Shown: positions 34,442 to 42,874 of the stretch, piece after piece
Layout of the letters: every line of letters begins with the position of its first letter
Numbering within the stretch: the stretch's first letter is position 1
Translations under genes and position numbers: made by a program
Assembly (NCBI RefSeq): GCF_000730605.1
Contig: NZ_BBIS01000055.1
Location: forward strand, 1-59,173
Origin: Pseudomonas monteilii NBRC 103158 = DSM 14164
GTDB taxonomy: Bacteria > Pseudomonadota > Gammaproteobacteria > Pseudomonadales > Pseudomonadaceae
Direction: 5' to 3'
DNA length: 59,173 nucleotides
The notes under the pieces: model-generated
The model's input: only the letters and a program-made list of their open reading frames with translations
Told to the model about the DNA's origin: nothing
The model's database searches: none

Positions 34442-35741
34442 TCGACTGCGCCCGGCGTTGCTGGGCGTTGCATTGCTGAGTGGCGCGGTGCATGCCGCGG
34501 TGCAACCTCTTGATCGCGTGGTGGCCATCGTCGACAACGACGTGGTCATGCAAAGCCAGCTGGACCAGCGTGTCCACGAGGTACAGCAAACCATCGCCAA
34601 GCGCGGCGGCGGTGTACCGCCGACCGGTGCCCTGGAACAGCAAGTACTGGAGCGCCTGATCGTCGAAAACCTGCAACTGCAGATCGGCGAACGTTCCGGC
34701 ATCCGCATCACCGACGAAGAGCTGAACCAGGCCATCGGCACCATTGCCCAGCGCAATGGCATGTCGCTGGACCAGTTCCGTGCTGCCTTGGCCCACGACG
34801 GCCTGTCGTTCGACGACGCCCGCGAGCAGGTCAAGCGCGAGATGATCATCAGCCGCGTGCGCCAGCGCCGTGTGGCCGAGCGCATCCAGGTGTCGGAGCA
34901 GGAAGTGAAGAACTTCCTCAACTCCGACATGGGCAAGATGCAGATGTCGGAAGAGTACCGCCTGGCAAACATCCTGATCCCGACCCCGGAAGGCGCCAAC
35001 TCGGAAGCCATCCAGGCGGCGGCGCGCCAGGTTGGCGATGTGTACCAGCAGCTCAAGCAAGGCGCCGACTTCGGCCAACTGGCCATTGCCCGCTCCGCCA
35101 GCGAAAACGCCCTGGAAGGCGGCGAAATGGGCTGGCGTAAAGCCGGCCAGCTGCCACCCGACTTCGCCAAGATGCTCAGCAGCATGCCGGTCGGCGAAAT
35201 CACCCAGCCTATCCGCATCCCTAACGGCTTCATCATCCTCAAGCTCGAGGAGAAGCGCGGGGGCAGCGAGAACGTGCTGCGTGACGAAGTGCATGTACGC
35301 CACATCCTGATCAAGCCAAGCGAGATCCGCAGCGATGCGGCCACCGAGCAACTGGCCGAGCGCCTGTACGAACGCATCAAGAACGGCGAAGACTTCGGCG
35401 AACTGGCGAAGAGCTTCTCGGAAGACCCAGGCTCGGCGCTTAACGGCGGCGACCTCAACTGGGTAGACCCGAACAGCCTGGTACCGGAGTTCCGTGAACA
35501 GATGGCCAATGCCCAGCAAGGCGTGGTGACCAAGCCGTTCAAGACCCAGTACGGCTGGCATGTGCTGGAAGTGCTGGGCCGCCGCGCCACCGACAGCACC
35601 GAGCAGGCCCGCGAACAGCAGGCCCTGAGCGTTCTGCGTAACCGCAAGTACGACGAAGAGTTGCAAACCTGGCTGCGCCAGATCCGCGACGAAGCCTACG
35701 TTGAAATCAAGCTGCCTGGCGCTGACCAGGCCGCCCAGTGA
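34422..35741 (+). CDS. surA: Periplasmic chaperone/peptidyl-prolyl isomerase SurA
   Basis: Escorts outer-membrane proteins, including LptD, through the periplasm. The 439-aa product has a signal peptide (about 1-24), the N-terminal chaperone module with DRVVAIVDNDVVMQSQLD, two parvulin domains (about 173-275 and 283-382), and the C-terminal helix. The GTG start at 34422 gives the length I recall for this family; GTG 34416 has a better-spaced AAGG and is an alternative (two residues longer). It overlaps lptD by 20 bases and pdxA by 4, so translation is coupled. Confidence 0.94.
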   Translation: MKTKLIDRLRPALLGVALLSGAVHAAVQPLDRVVAIVDNDVVMQSQLDQRVHEVQQTIAKRGGGVPPTGALEQQVLERLIVENLQLQIGERSGIRITDEELNQAIGTIAQRNGMSLDQFRAALAHDGLSFDDAREQVKREMIISRVRQRRVAERIQVSEQEVKNFLNSDMGKMQMSEEYRLANILIPTPEGANSEAIQAAARQVGDVYQQLKQGADFGQLAIARSASENALEGGEMGWRKAGQLPPDFAKMLSSMPVGEITQPIRIPNGFIILKLEEKRGGSENVLRDEVHVRHILIKPSEIRSDAATEQLAERLYERIKNGEDFGELAKSFSEDPGSALNGGDLNWVDPNSLVPEFREQMANAQQGVVTKPFKTQYGWHVLEVLGRRATDSTEQAREQQALSVLRNRKYDEELQTWLRQIRDEAYVEIKLPGADQAAQ

Positions 35742-36727
35742 AGCCCCTGCCCTTCGCCGTCACTCCCGGCGAACCAGCCGGCATAGGTCCCGACCTGTGC
35801 CTGCTGCTCGCCGCAGACGCCCAGCCCCACCCCCTGATCGCCATCACCAGCCGTGACCTGCTCGCCGAGCGGGCCACGCAGCTGGGGCTGGCTGTCAGCC
35901 TGCTGCCGGTAGCCCCAGGCCAATGGCCCGACCAGCCGGCACCCGCAGGCAGCCTTTACGTCTGGGATACCCCCCTCGCTGCCCCAGTAGCGCCAGGCCA
36001 GCTCGACAAAGCCAACGCCGCGTTCGTGCTGGAGACCCTGACCCGTGCAGGCCAAGGCTGCCTGGACGGGCACTTCGCCGGGATGATCACCGCCCCGGTG
36101 CACAAGGGTGTTATCAACGAAAGCGGTATCGCCTTCTCCGGGCATACCGAGTTCCTTGCCGAACTGACCCACACCGCACAGGTGGTGATGATGCTGGCCA
36201 CCCGTGGCTTGCGTGTGGCCCTGGTGACCACACACCTGCCACTGCGTGATATTGCCGACGCCATCACTGCCGAGCGCGTGGAGCGTGTAACCCGTATCCT
36301 GCATGCCGACATGCGCGACAAGTTCGGCATCGCCAACCCGCGTATTCTGGTGTGCGGCCTCAACCCGCATGCGGGCGAGGGCGGCCATCTGGGCCGCGAA
36401 GAAATCGACATCATCGAGCCGACCCTGGCCCGCCTGCGCACCGAAGGCATGGACCTGCGCGGGCCACTGCCGGCCGATACCCTGTTTACCCCCAAATATC
36501 TGGAGCACTGCGACGCGGTGCTGGCGATGTACCACGACCAGGGCCTGCCCGTACTCAAGTACAAAGGCTTCGGCGCTGCGGTCAACGTAACCTTGGGCCT
36601 GCCGATCATCCGCACGTCGGTCGACCACGGCACCGCCCTGGACCTGGCCGGCACCGGCAAGGTCGACACCGGCAGCCTGCGCGTCGCGCTGGAAACCGCC
36701 TACCAGATGGCCGAGAACCGACCATGA
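35738..36727 (+). CDS. pdxA: 4-hydroxythreonine-4-phosphate dehydrogenase
   Basis: NAD-dependent step of pyridoxal-phosphate synthesis. The 329-aa protein has TPGEPAGIGPDL at the N terminus, the metal-site histidines (HTEFLAELT, NPHAGEGG, and MYHDQGLPVLK), and FGAAVNVTLGLPIIRTSVDHGTALD near the C terminus. The GTG start at 35738 is supported by the 4-base GTGA overlap with the surA stop and by the conserved start PFAVTPGEPAG. It overlaps rsmA by 4 bases. Confidence 0.95.
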   Translation: MKPLPFAVTPGEPAGIGPDLCLLLAADAQPHPLIAITSRDLLAERATQLGLAVSLLPVAPGQWPDQPAPAGSLYVWDTPLAAPVAPGQLDKANAAFVLETLTRAGQGCLDGHFAGMITAPVHKGVINESGIAFSGHTEFLAELTHTAQVVMMLATRGLRVALVTTHLPLRDIADAITAERVERVTRILHADMRDKFGIANPRILVCGLNPHAGEGGHLGREEIDIIEPTLARLRTEGMDLRGPLPADTLFTPKYLEHCDAVLAMYHDQGLPVLKYKGFGAAVNVTLGLPIIRTSVDHGTALDLAGTGKVDTGSLRVALETAYQMAENRP

Positions 36728-37524
36728 ACGAGCAATACCAACACCGGGCGCGCAAGCGCTTCGGCCAGAACTTCCTGCACGACGCCGGCATCATCGACCG
36801 CATCCTGCGTGCCATCAACGCCAAGGCCGGCGAACACCTGCTGGAAATCGGCCCGGGCCAGGGCGCCCTGACCGAAGGCCTGCTGGGCAGCGGTGCACAG
36901 CTGGATGTGGTGGAACTGGACAAAGACCTGGTGCCGATCCTGCAGCACAAGTTCGCTGACCGCAGCAACTTCCGCCTGCACCAGGGTGACGCCCTGAAGT
37001 TCGACTTCAACCAGCTCGGCGTGCCGCCGCGCAGCCTCAAGGTGGTGGGCAACCTGCCCTACAACATCTCCACCCCACTGATCTTCCACCTGCTCAGCCA
37101 TGCCGGGCTGATCCGTGACATGCACTTCATGCTGCAGAAGGAAGTGGTCGAGCGCATGGCCGCCGGCCCCGGTGGTGGTGATTGGGGGCGTTTGTCGATC
37201 ATGGTGCAGTACCACTGCCGGGTCGAGCACCTGTTCAACGTAGGCCCTGGCGCCTTCAACCCGCCGCCGAAAGTGGACTCGGCCATCGTCCGCCTGGTAC
37301 CGCACGAAGTGCTGCCACACCCGGCCAAGGATGCCAAGCTGCTGGAGCAGGTGGTGCGCGAGGCGTTCAACCAGCGCCGCAAGACCCTGCGCAATACCAT
37401 GAAGGGCCTGCTCGACAGCGCAGCCATCGAAGCCGCCGGCGTGGATGGCAGCCTGCGCCCTGAACAGCTGGATCTGGCGGCCTTTGTGCGCCTGGCCGAT
37501 CAGTTGGCTGATCAGCAAGCCTGA
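36724..37524 (+). CDS. rsmA: 16S rRNA dimethyladenosine transferase RsmA/KsgA
   Basis: Dimethylates A1518 and A1519 of 16S rRNA late in 30S assembly. The 266-aa protein has the SAM-binding motifs RFGQNFLHD, EIGPGQGALTEGLL, the catalytic NLPYNIS and the C-terminal helices beginning FNQRRKTLRNTMKGLL. The ATG at 36724 overlaps the pdxA stop (ATGA). Ends the surA-pdxA-rsmA series with a REP palindrome 7 bases downstream; loss of the enzyme gives kasugamycin resistance. Confidence 0.97.
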   Translation: MNEQYQHRARKRFGQNFLHDAGIIDRILRAINAKAGEHLLEIGPGQGALTEGLLGSGAQLDVVELDKDLVPILQHKFADRSNFRLHQGDALKFDFNQLGVPPRSLKVVGNLPYNISTPLIFHLLSHAGLIRDMHFMLQKEVVERMAAGPGGGDWGRLSIMVQYHCRVEHLFNVGPGAFNPPPKVDSAIVRLVPHEVLPHPAKDAKLLEQVVREAFNQRRKTLRNTMKGLLDSAAIEAAGVDGSLRPEQLDLAAFVRLADQLADQQA

Positions 37525-37530
37525 TTTCGC

Positions 37531-37569
37531 CTGTACCGGCCTCTTCGCGGGCAAGCCCGCGAAGAGGCC
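37531..37569. repeat. REP element after rsmA
   Basis: A perfect 15-bp inverted repeat GGCCTCTTCGCGGGC (37538-37552 with 37555-37569, loop AA), preceded by CTGTACC. It is close in sequence to the copy at 20197-20240. No T tract, but its place after rsmA could limit read-through into apaG. Confidence 0.88.
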
Positions 37570-37668
37570 AGCATATCCAACCTAGCCCTCAAGCCCCCTC
37601 GGCGCTGGCCCTCCCCCCTCCCAATGGCCTAGACTGCATTATTGCGTCAGTTCGCCCAAGGCCCTTGC

Positions 37669-38049
37669 ATGTCCGACCCCCGCTATCAAATCGACGTCAG
37701 CGTCGTGACCCGCTACCTGAATGAACAATCCGACCCGGAGAACAGTCGTTTCGCGTTCGCCTACACCATCACCGTGCAGAACAACGGCTCACTCAAGGCC
37801 AAGCTGTTGTCGCGGCACTGGCTGATCACCAACGGTGACGGCGAAGTCGAGGAAGTGCGCGGCGCCGGTGTGGTTGGCCAGCAACCCAACATCGACCCGG
37901 GCCAGAGCCACACCTACAGCAGTGGTGCGGTCATCAGCACCCGCGTGGGCACCATGCAGGGCAGCTACCAGATGTTCGCCGAAGACGGTAAGCGCTTCGA
38001 CGCCGAAATCGCGCCCTTCCGCCTGGCGGTGCCCGGGGCGCTGCACTGA
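37669..38049 (+). CDS. apaG: ApaG protein (Co2+/Mg2+ efflux family)
   Basis: Small beta-sandwich protein, 126 aa, of the ApaG/DUF525 family; its biochemical role is not settled. Conserved parts are RYQIDVSVVTRYL, FAYTITVQNNGS, LLSRHWLITNGDGEVEEVRGAGVVGQQP, and the C-terminal GSYQMFAEDGKRFDAEIAPF. ATG 37669 gives the family length (the frame runs nine codons further upstream). Followed by apaH with a TGATG overlap, the usual pair. Confidence 0.94.
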   Translation: MSDPRYQIDVSVVTRYLNEQSDPENSRFAFAYTITVQNNGSLKAKLLSRHWLITNGDGEVEEVRGAGVVGQQPNIDPGQSHTYSSGAVISTRVGTMQGSYQMFAEDGKRFDAEIAPFRLAVPGALH

Positions 38050-38915
38050 TGGCCACCTACGCCGTCGGCGATCTGCAAGGCTGCCTGCAACCTCTCAAAT
38101 GCCTGCTTGAACGTGTCAATTTCAACCCGGCCGTCGACCGCCTGTGGTTGGTCGGCGACCTGGTCAACCGCGGCCCCGAGTCGCTGGAAACCCTGCGCTT
38201 CCTGTACTCGATCCGCCAGTCGCTGGTCTGCGTGTTGGGTAATCATGACCTGCACCTACTGGCGGCTTGGCACAACGTCGAGCGCCTTAAGAAAAGCGAC
38301 ACCCTGCGCGAAATCATCGAAGCGCCGGATGCCGATCAACTGTTCGACTGGCTGCGCCAGCAAAAGCTGCTGCATTACGACGAGGCACGCGGCATTGCCA
38401 TGGCGCACGCCGGCATCCCGCCACAGTGGACGCTCGGCCAGGCACTTGGTCTGGCGGCAGAGGTGGAAGAAGTACTGCGCGACGATGGCCGACTGAAGCT
38501 CTACCTCGATGGCATGTACGGCAATGAGCCGAACAAGTGGAGCAAGAACCTCACCGGCGTCGAACGCCTGCGGGTCATCACCAATTACTTCACCCGCATG
38601 CGCTTCTGCACCGCCGAGGGCAAGCTCGACCTCAAGAGCAAAGAGGGCCTGGGCACCGCGCCCAAGGGCTACAAGCCCTGGTTCGCACACAAGGACCGCC
38701 GCTCGCGGCATGTGAAGATCATCTTCGGCCACTGGGCCGCCCTCGAAGGCCGCGCAGACGCGCCAGGCGTCATCGCACTGGACACCGGCTGCGTGTGGGG
38801 CGGCGCCATGACCCTGTACAACGTCGACAGCGGCGAATACCACCGCTGCGACTGCGCCGACGACGGCACCCTGCGCCAGCCGACACAACCCACTACACTC
38901 AACGACCACACCTGA
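38049..38915 (+). CDS. apaH: Diadenosine tetraphosphatase ApaH
   Basis: Hydrolyses Ap4A symmetrically to two ADP, clearing an alarmone that accumulates under heat and oxidative stress, and also removes Np4 caps from RNA. The 288-aa metallophosphatase has GDLQGC, GDLVNRGPES, GNHD and the histidine in FGHWAALEG, all expected metal ligands. The ATG at 38049 overlaps the apaG stop by one base. Confidence 0.96.
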   Translation: MATYAVGDLQGCLQPLKCLLERVNFNPAVDRLWLVGDLVNRGPESLETLRFLYSIRQSLVCVLGNHDLHLLAAWHNVERLKKSDTLREIIEAPDADQLFDWLRQQKLLHYDEARGIAMAHAGIPPQWTLGQALGLAAEVEEVLRDDGRLKLYLDGMYGNEPNKWSKNLTGVERLRVITNYFTRMRFCTAEGKLDLKSKEGLGTAPKGYKPWFAHKDRRSRHVKIIFGHWAALEGRADAPGVIALDTGCVWGGAMTLYNVDSGEYHRCDCADDGTLRQPTQPTTLNDHT

Positions 38916-38929
38916 AGGAAGTAGTACCC

Positions 38930-39262
38930 ATGAGCGAATTCAAGCGCATCCCTCCCGAGCAGGCCTTGGAGCTTCGCAAGCAAGAAGGTGCGGTCGTCGT
39001 CGACATTCGCGACCCGCAGGCCTTCGCTGCCGGCCACATCACCGGTGCCCAGCATCTGGATAACCATTCGGTTGCCGAGTTCATCCGCAATGCCGACCTC
39101 GACGCCCCGACCCTGGTGGTCTGCTATCACGGCAACTCCAGCCAGAGCGCTGCCGCCTACCTGGTAGGCCAAGGCTTCTCCAACGTGTACAGCGTGGACG
39201 GCGGCTTCGAACTGTGGCGCGCCACCTACCCGGCCGAGACCGCCCAAGGCAGCGCCGAATAA
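38930..39262 (+). CDS. glpE: Thiosulfate sulfurtransferase GlpE (rhodanese)
   Basis: Single-domain rhodanese that transfers sulfur from thiosulfate to cyanide or dithiol acceptors. The 110-aa protein has the active-site loop with Cys65 in VVCYHGNSSQSAA and the CH2A motif VVVDIRDPQAFAAGHI. ATG 38930 is preceded by AAGGAAG; the open frame extends far upstream in another context. It follows apaH by 14 bases and ends before a hairpin, so it is likely the last gene of the apaG-apaH-glpE group. Confidence 0.93.
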   Translation: MSEFKRIPPEQALELRKQEGAVVVDIRDPQAFAAGHITGAQHLDNHSVAEFIRNADLDAPTLVVCYHGNSSQSAAAYLVGQGFSNVYSVDGGFELWRATYPAETAQGSAE

Positions 39263-39281
39263 ATATTTTCATTTTTCCTGC

Positions 39282-39302
39282 AGCCCGCGCCCCGTGCGGG
39301 CT
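39282..39302 (+). terminator. Probable terminator after glpE
   Basis: AGCCCGC-GCCCCGT-GCGGGCT forms a 7-bp GC-rich stem 20 bases after the glpE stop. The T tract (TTGCGGCTT) is weak, so termination strength is uncertain. Confidence 0.5.
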
Positions 39303-39315
39303 TGCGGCTTATCTG

Positions 39316-39331
39316 ACGAACGGTCGTTCGT
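39316..39331. promoter_or_regulatory. Perfect palindrome upstream of prkA, possible TetR-type operator
   Basis: ACGAACG-GT-CGTTCGT has perfect 7-bp arms, a form typical of TetR-family operators. It lies 22 bases upstream of the candidate -35 element (39353-39358) and 216 bases before prkA. No tetR gene is nearby. Confidence 0.45.
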
Positions 39332-39352
39332 AACTTCTGCCCACCTCGCCCC

Positions 39353-39379
39353 TTGACCTTGCAGATAACCAACTACGCT
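39353..39379 (+). promoter_or_regulatory. Candidate promoter of the prkA operon
   Basis: TTGACC (39353-39358), 15-base spacer, then CTACGCTTA with hexamer TACGCT (39374-39379). The -10 region resembles the sigma-S type CTAcaCTTA, and prkA-yeaH-spoVR is stationary-phase induced in enterobacteria, so RpoS control is plausible. The short spacer weakens the call. The leader to prkA is about 165 bases; the remainder of the gap holds nothing I recognise. Confidence 0.4.
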
Positions 39380-39546
39380 TAAGCTCAGGCCATCCAAAAA
39401 AGGGGAGAGCCGGTACACCGGCGTGCGGGTCATCGGTAGCGTTACAGGGTGTTCTGGGGGGTATACAGCAATCGGCGAACCCGGTTGCATGCCAGCATCA
39501 GCTGACTGATCCGGCGTCGTCTCCACGTATCGAGCGAGGTGACGTC

Positions 39547-41469
39547 ATGAGTATTTTTAGCCACTTCCAACAACGTTTCGAGTCTACGCGCCAGGAAGAA
39601 CTCTCGCTGCAGGAGTACCTCGAGCTGTGCAAAGAGGATCGCAGTGCCTACGCATCGGCGGCCGAACGGCTGTTGCTGGCCATCGGTGAGCCAGAGCTGA
39701 TCGACACCTCTACCAACTCCAGGCTGTCGCGCATCTTTTCCAACAAGGTTATTCGCCGCTATCCGGCCTTTGCCGACTTCCATGGCATGGAAGAGTGCAT
39801 CGACCAGATCGTTTCGTACTTCCGTCACGCCGCCCAAGGCCTGGAAGAGAAGAAACAAATCCTCTATCTGCTGGGCCCGGTGGGCGGCGGCAAGTCGTCG
39901 CTGGCCGAAAAACTCAAGCAGCTGATGGAAAAGGTGCCGTTCTACGCCATCAAGGGTTCACCGGTGTTCGAGTCGCCCTTGGGTTTGTTCAACGCCACCG
40001 AAGATGGGGACATTCTCGAGGAAGAGTACGGCATCCCACGGCGCTACCTGAACACCATCATGTCGCCATGGGCCACCAAGCGCCTGCAGGAGTTTGGCGG
40101 CGATATCTCCAAGTTCAAGGTAGTGAAACTCTACCCGTCGATTCTCAACCAGATCGCCATTGCCAAGACCGAGCCCGGCGATGAGAACAACCAGGACATC
40201 TCGGCCCTGGTCGGCAAGGTCGATATCCGCAAGCTTGAAGAGTACCCACAGAACGACGCCGATGCTTACAGCTACTCGGGCGCGCTGTGTCGGGCCAACC
40301 AGGGCCTGATGGAATTCGTCGAAATGTTCAAGGCGCCGATCAAGGTCCTGCACCCCTTGCTCACTGCCACCCAGGAAGGCAACTACAACAGTACCGAAGG
40401 CCTTGGGGCCATTCCCTATACCGGTATCCTGCTGGCGCACTCCAACGAATCGGAGTGGCATACCTTCCGCAACAACAAGAATAACGAAGCGTTCATCGAC
40501 CGGATCTACATCGTGAAGGTGCCGTACTGCCTGCGCGTCAGCGATGAGATCAAGATCTACGACAAGCTGCTGGTCAACAGCTCGCTGTCCAAGGCCCATT
40601 GTGCGCCGGATACGCTCAAGATGCTGGCTCAGTTCACGGTGCTTTCCCGCCTCAAAGAGCCGGAAAACTCCAATATCTATTCCAAGATGCGCGTTTACGA
40701 CGGGGAAAACCTCAAGGATACCGATCCGAAGGCCAAGTCGATCCAGGAATACCGTGACTCCGCTGGCGTTGATGAAGGCATGAACGGCCTTTCGACCCGC
40801 TTCGCCTTCAAGATCCTGTCCAAGGTGTTCAACTTCGACCCACACGAGATCGCCGCCAACCCGGTGCACTTGCTGTACGTGCTGGAACAGCAGATCGAAC
40901 AGGAACAGTTCCCGGCGGAAGTGCGCGAACGCTACCTGCGCTACCTGAAAGAATACCTGGCACCACGCTACATCGAGTTCATCGGCAAGGAAATCCAGAC
41001 GGCCTACCTGGAGTCCTACAGCGAATACGGCCAGAACATCTTCGACCGCTATGTGCTGTACGCCGACTTCTGGATCCAGGACCAGGAATACCGCGACCCG
41101 GAAACCGGCGAAATCCTCAACCGCATCGCCCTCAACGAGGAGTTGGAAAAGATCGAGAAACCGGCCGGCATCAGCAACCCGAAAGACTTCCGCAACGAGA
41201 TCGTCAACTTCGTACTGCGCGCACGCGCCAACAACAACGGCAAGAATCCAAGCTGGCTGAGCTATGAAAAACTGCGGGTCGTGATCGAGAAGAAAATGTT
41301 CTCCAACACCGAAGACCTGCTGCCCGTCATCAGCTTCAACGCCAAGGCCAGCAAAGAGGACCAGAAGAAACACAACGACTTCGTCACCCGGATGGTGGAG
41401 CGTGGATACACCGACAAACAGGTGCGCCTGCTGTCGGAATGGTACCTGCGGGTCAGGAAATCGCAATAA
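39547..41469 (+). CDS. prkA: PrkA-family serine protein kinase (YeaG)
   Basis: AAA-type protein kinase of the PrkA/YeaG family, 640 aa, made in stationary phase and under nitrogen stress in enterobacteria. It has a P-loop GPVGGGKS at 110-117, a following AAA-like core (GSPVFESPLGLFN, EEYGIPRRYLN), and a C-terminal PrkA kinase domain (about 400-640) with the long helical region ending RVRKSQ. Its partner genes yeaH and spoVR follow on the same strand. Targets in Pseudomonas are not known. Confidence 0.94.
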   Translation: MSIFSHFQQRFESTRQEELSLQEYLELCKEDRSAYASAAERLLLAIGEPELIDTSTNSRLSRIFSNKVIRRYPAFADFHGMEECIDQIVSYFRHAAQGLEEKKQILYLLGPVGGGKSSLAEKLKQLMEKVPFYAIKGSPVFESPLGLFNATEDGDILEEEYGIPRRYLNTIMSPWATKRLQEFGGDISKFKVVKLYPSILNQIAIAKTEPGDENNQDISALVGKVDIRKLEEYPQNDADAYSYSGALCRANQGLMEFVEMFKAPIKVLHPLLTATQEGNYNSTEGLGAIPYTGILLAHSNESEWHTFRNNKNNEAFIDRIYIVKVPYCLRVSDEIKIYDKLLVNSSLSKAHCAPDTLKMLAQFTVLSRLKEPENSNIYSKMRVYDGENLKDTDPKAKSIQEYRDSAGVDEGMNGLSTRFAFKILSKVFNFDPHEIAANPVHLLYVLEQQIEQEQFPAEVRERYLRYLKEYLAPRYIEFIGKEIQTAYLESYSEYGQNIFDRYVLYADFWIQDQEYRDPETGEILNRIALNEELEKIEKPAGISNPKDFRNEIVNFVLRARANNNGKNPSWLSYEKLRVVIEKKMFSNTEDLLPVISFNAKASKEDQKKHNDFVTRMVERGYTDKQVRLLSEWYLRVRKSQ

Positions 41470-41490
41470 AGCGACAAGCTATACACCGCG

Positions 41491-41540
41491 CGCCCAAGGC
41501 TGCCATGCCGGCCTTGGGCGGCGGCAGCTGCTTTGCTGCC
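41491..41540 (+). other. Two tandem hairpins between prkA and yeaH
   Basis: First stem CGCCCAAGGC (41491-41500) pairs with GCCTTGGGCG (41511-41520); second stem GGCAGC (41523-41528) pairs with GCTGCC (41535-41540). They fill most of the 130-base gap and may set the relative level of prkA and yeaH mRNA. No U tract, so not a standard terminator. After them (41549-41580) is an imperfect GCAGCTN repeat. Confidence 0.55.
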
Positions 41541-41599
41541 ATGACGTGCAGCAGCTCGTAGCTTGAAGCGTGCAGCTGTTCCCAGCTACCGGAGGGACC

Positions 41600-42874
41600 A
41601 TGAGCTACGTTATCGACCGACGCCTGAACGGCAAGAACAAGAGCACGGTCAACCGCCAGCGCTTTTTGCGGCGGTACCGCGAACACATCAAGAAGGCCGT
41701 CGAAGAGGCGGTAAGCCGCCGTTCCATCATGGACATGGAACATGGCGAGCAGATCAGCATTCCCGGTCGCGACATCGACGAACCGGTGCTACACCATGGT
41801 CGCGGCGGCAAACAGACCATCGTGCATCCTGGCAACAAGGAATTCACTGCAGGTGAACACATCCCAAGGCCGCAAGGCGGCGGGGGTGGCGGCGGGGGCC
41901 GTGGCAAGGCCGGTAATTCCGGCGAAGGCATGGACGAATTCGTCTTCCAGATCACTCAGGAAGAGTTTCTCGAATTCATGTTCGAAGACCTCGAACTGCC
42001 CAACCTGGTCAAGCGTCACCTGACAGGCACCGACACCTTCAAGACCGTGCGCGCCGGTATCGCCAATGAAGGTAACCCATCGCGCATCAATATCGTTCGT
42101 ACCCTGCGCTCGGCCCATGCCCGGCGTATCGCCCTGACCGGAAGCAGCCGCGCACTGCTGCGCGAAGCACAAAAGGAACTCGCCCGCCTGCGGGTCGAAG
42201 AACCGGACAATTTCACCGATATCCAGGAAGTCGAACAGGAAATCGAACGCTTGAAGGCGCGCATCAACCGCCTGCCCTTCCTCGATACCTTCGACCTCAA
42301 GTACAACCTGCTGGTCAAGCAGCCCAATCCCAGCTCGAAGGCGGTGATGTTCTGCCTGATGGACGTGTCCGGCTCGATGACCCAGGCCACCAAGGACATC
42401 GCCAAGCGCTTCTTCATCCTGCTGTACCTGTTCCTCAAGCGTAACTACGACCGCATCGAAGTGGTGTTCATCCGCCACCACACCAGCGCCCGGGAAGTCG
42501 ACGAGGAAGAGTTCTTCTACTCGCGGGAAACAGGCGGCACCATCGTTTCCAGCGCACTCAAGCTGATGCAGGAGATCATGGCTGAACGCTACCCGGCCAG
42601 CGACTGGAACATCTATGCCGCGCAGGCCTCCGACGGCGATAACTGGAACGACGACTCGCCCATCTGCCGCGAGATCCTCTCCAAGCAGATCATGCCGCAT
42701 GTGCAGTACTACACTTACGTCGAGATCACCCCCCGTGAGCACCAGGCGCTGTGGTATGAATACGAACGCATCGGTGAAGCCTACCCCGATACGTTCGCTC
42801 AGCAGCAGCTGGTATCGGCCGGCGACATCTACCCGGTCTTCCGTGAACTCTTCCAGCGCAGGTTAGCCACATGA
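41600..42874 (+). CDS. yeaH: YeaH/UPF0229 protein (VWA-containing)
   Basis: A 424-aa member of the UPF0229 family. A basic N terminus is followed by a glycine-rich stretch (KAAGGGGGGG region near 95-105) and a C-terminal von Willebrand A-like domain with MIDAS motif DVSGSM near residue 255 and T/D positions downstream. ATG 41600 (MSYVIDRRLNGKNKS) has GGAGG at 41591 with good spacing. It belongs to the widely conserved prkA-yeaH-spoVR module, whose molecular function is unclear; VWA proteins of this kind often work with AAA partners, here possibly PrkA. Confidence 0.92.
   Translation: MSYVIDRRLNGKNKSTVNRQRFLRRYREHIKKAVEEAVSRRSIMDMEHGEQISIPGRDIDEPVLHHGRGGKQTIVHPGNKEFTAGEHIPRPQGGGGGGGGRGKAGNSGEGMDEFVFQITQEEFLEFMFEDLELPNLVKRHLTGTDTFKTVRAGIANEGNPSRINIVRTLRSAHARRIALTGSSRALLREAQKELARLRVEEPDNFTDIQEVEQEIERLKARINRLPFLDTFDLKYNLLVKQPNPSSKAVMFCLMDVSGSMTQATKDIAKRFFILLYLFLKRNYDRIEVVFIRHHTSAREVDEEEFFYSRETGGTIVSSALKLMQEIMAERYPASDWNIYAAQASDGDNWNDDSPICREILSKQIMPHVQYYTYVEITPREHQALWYEYERIGEAYPDTFAQQQLVSAGDIYPVFRELFQRRLAT

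Noticed and set aside
33122..35647. An 841-codon open frame on the minus strand across lptD and surA
   Set aside because: Composition is Ser/Arg/Thr-rich as expected for an antisense frame, and it contradicts two well-supported genes.
39958..41466. A 502-codon open frame antisense to prkA
   Set aside because: Same GC-driven artefact; no recognisable domain, no ribosome site, and prkA motifs are intact in the opposite frame.
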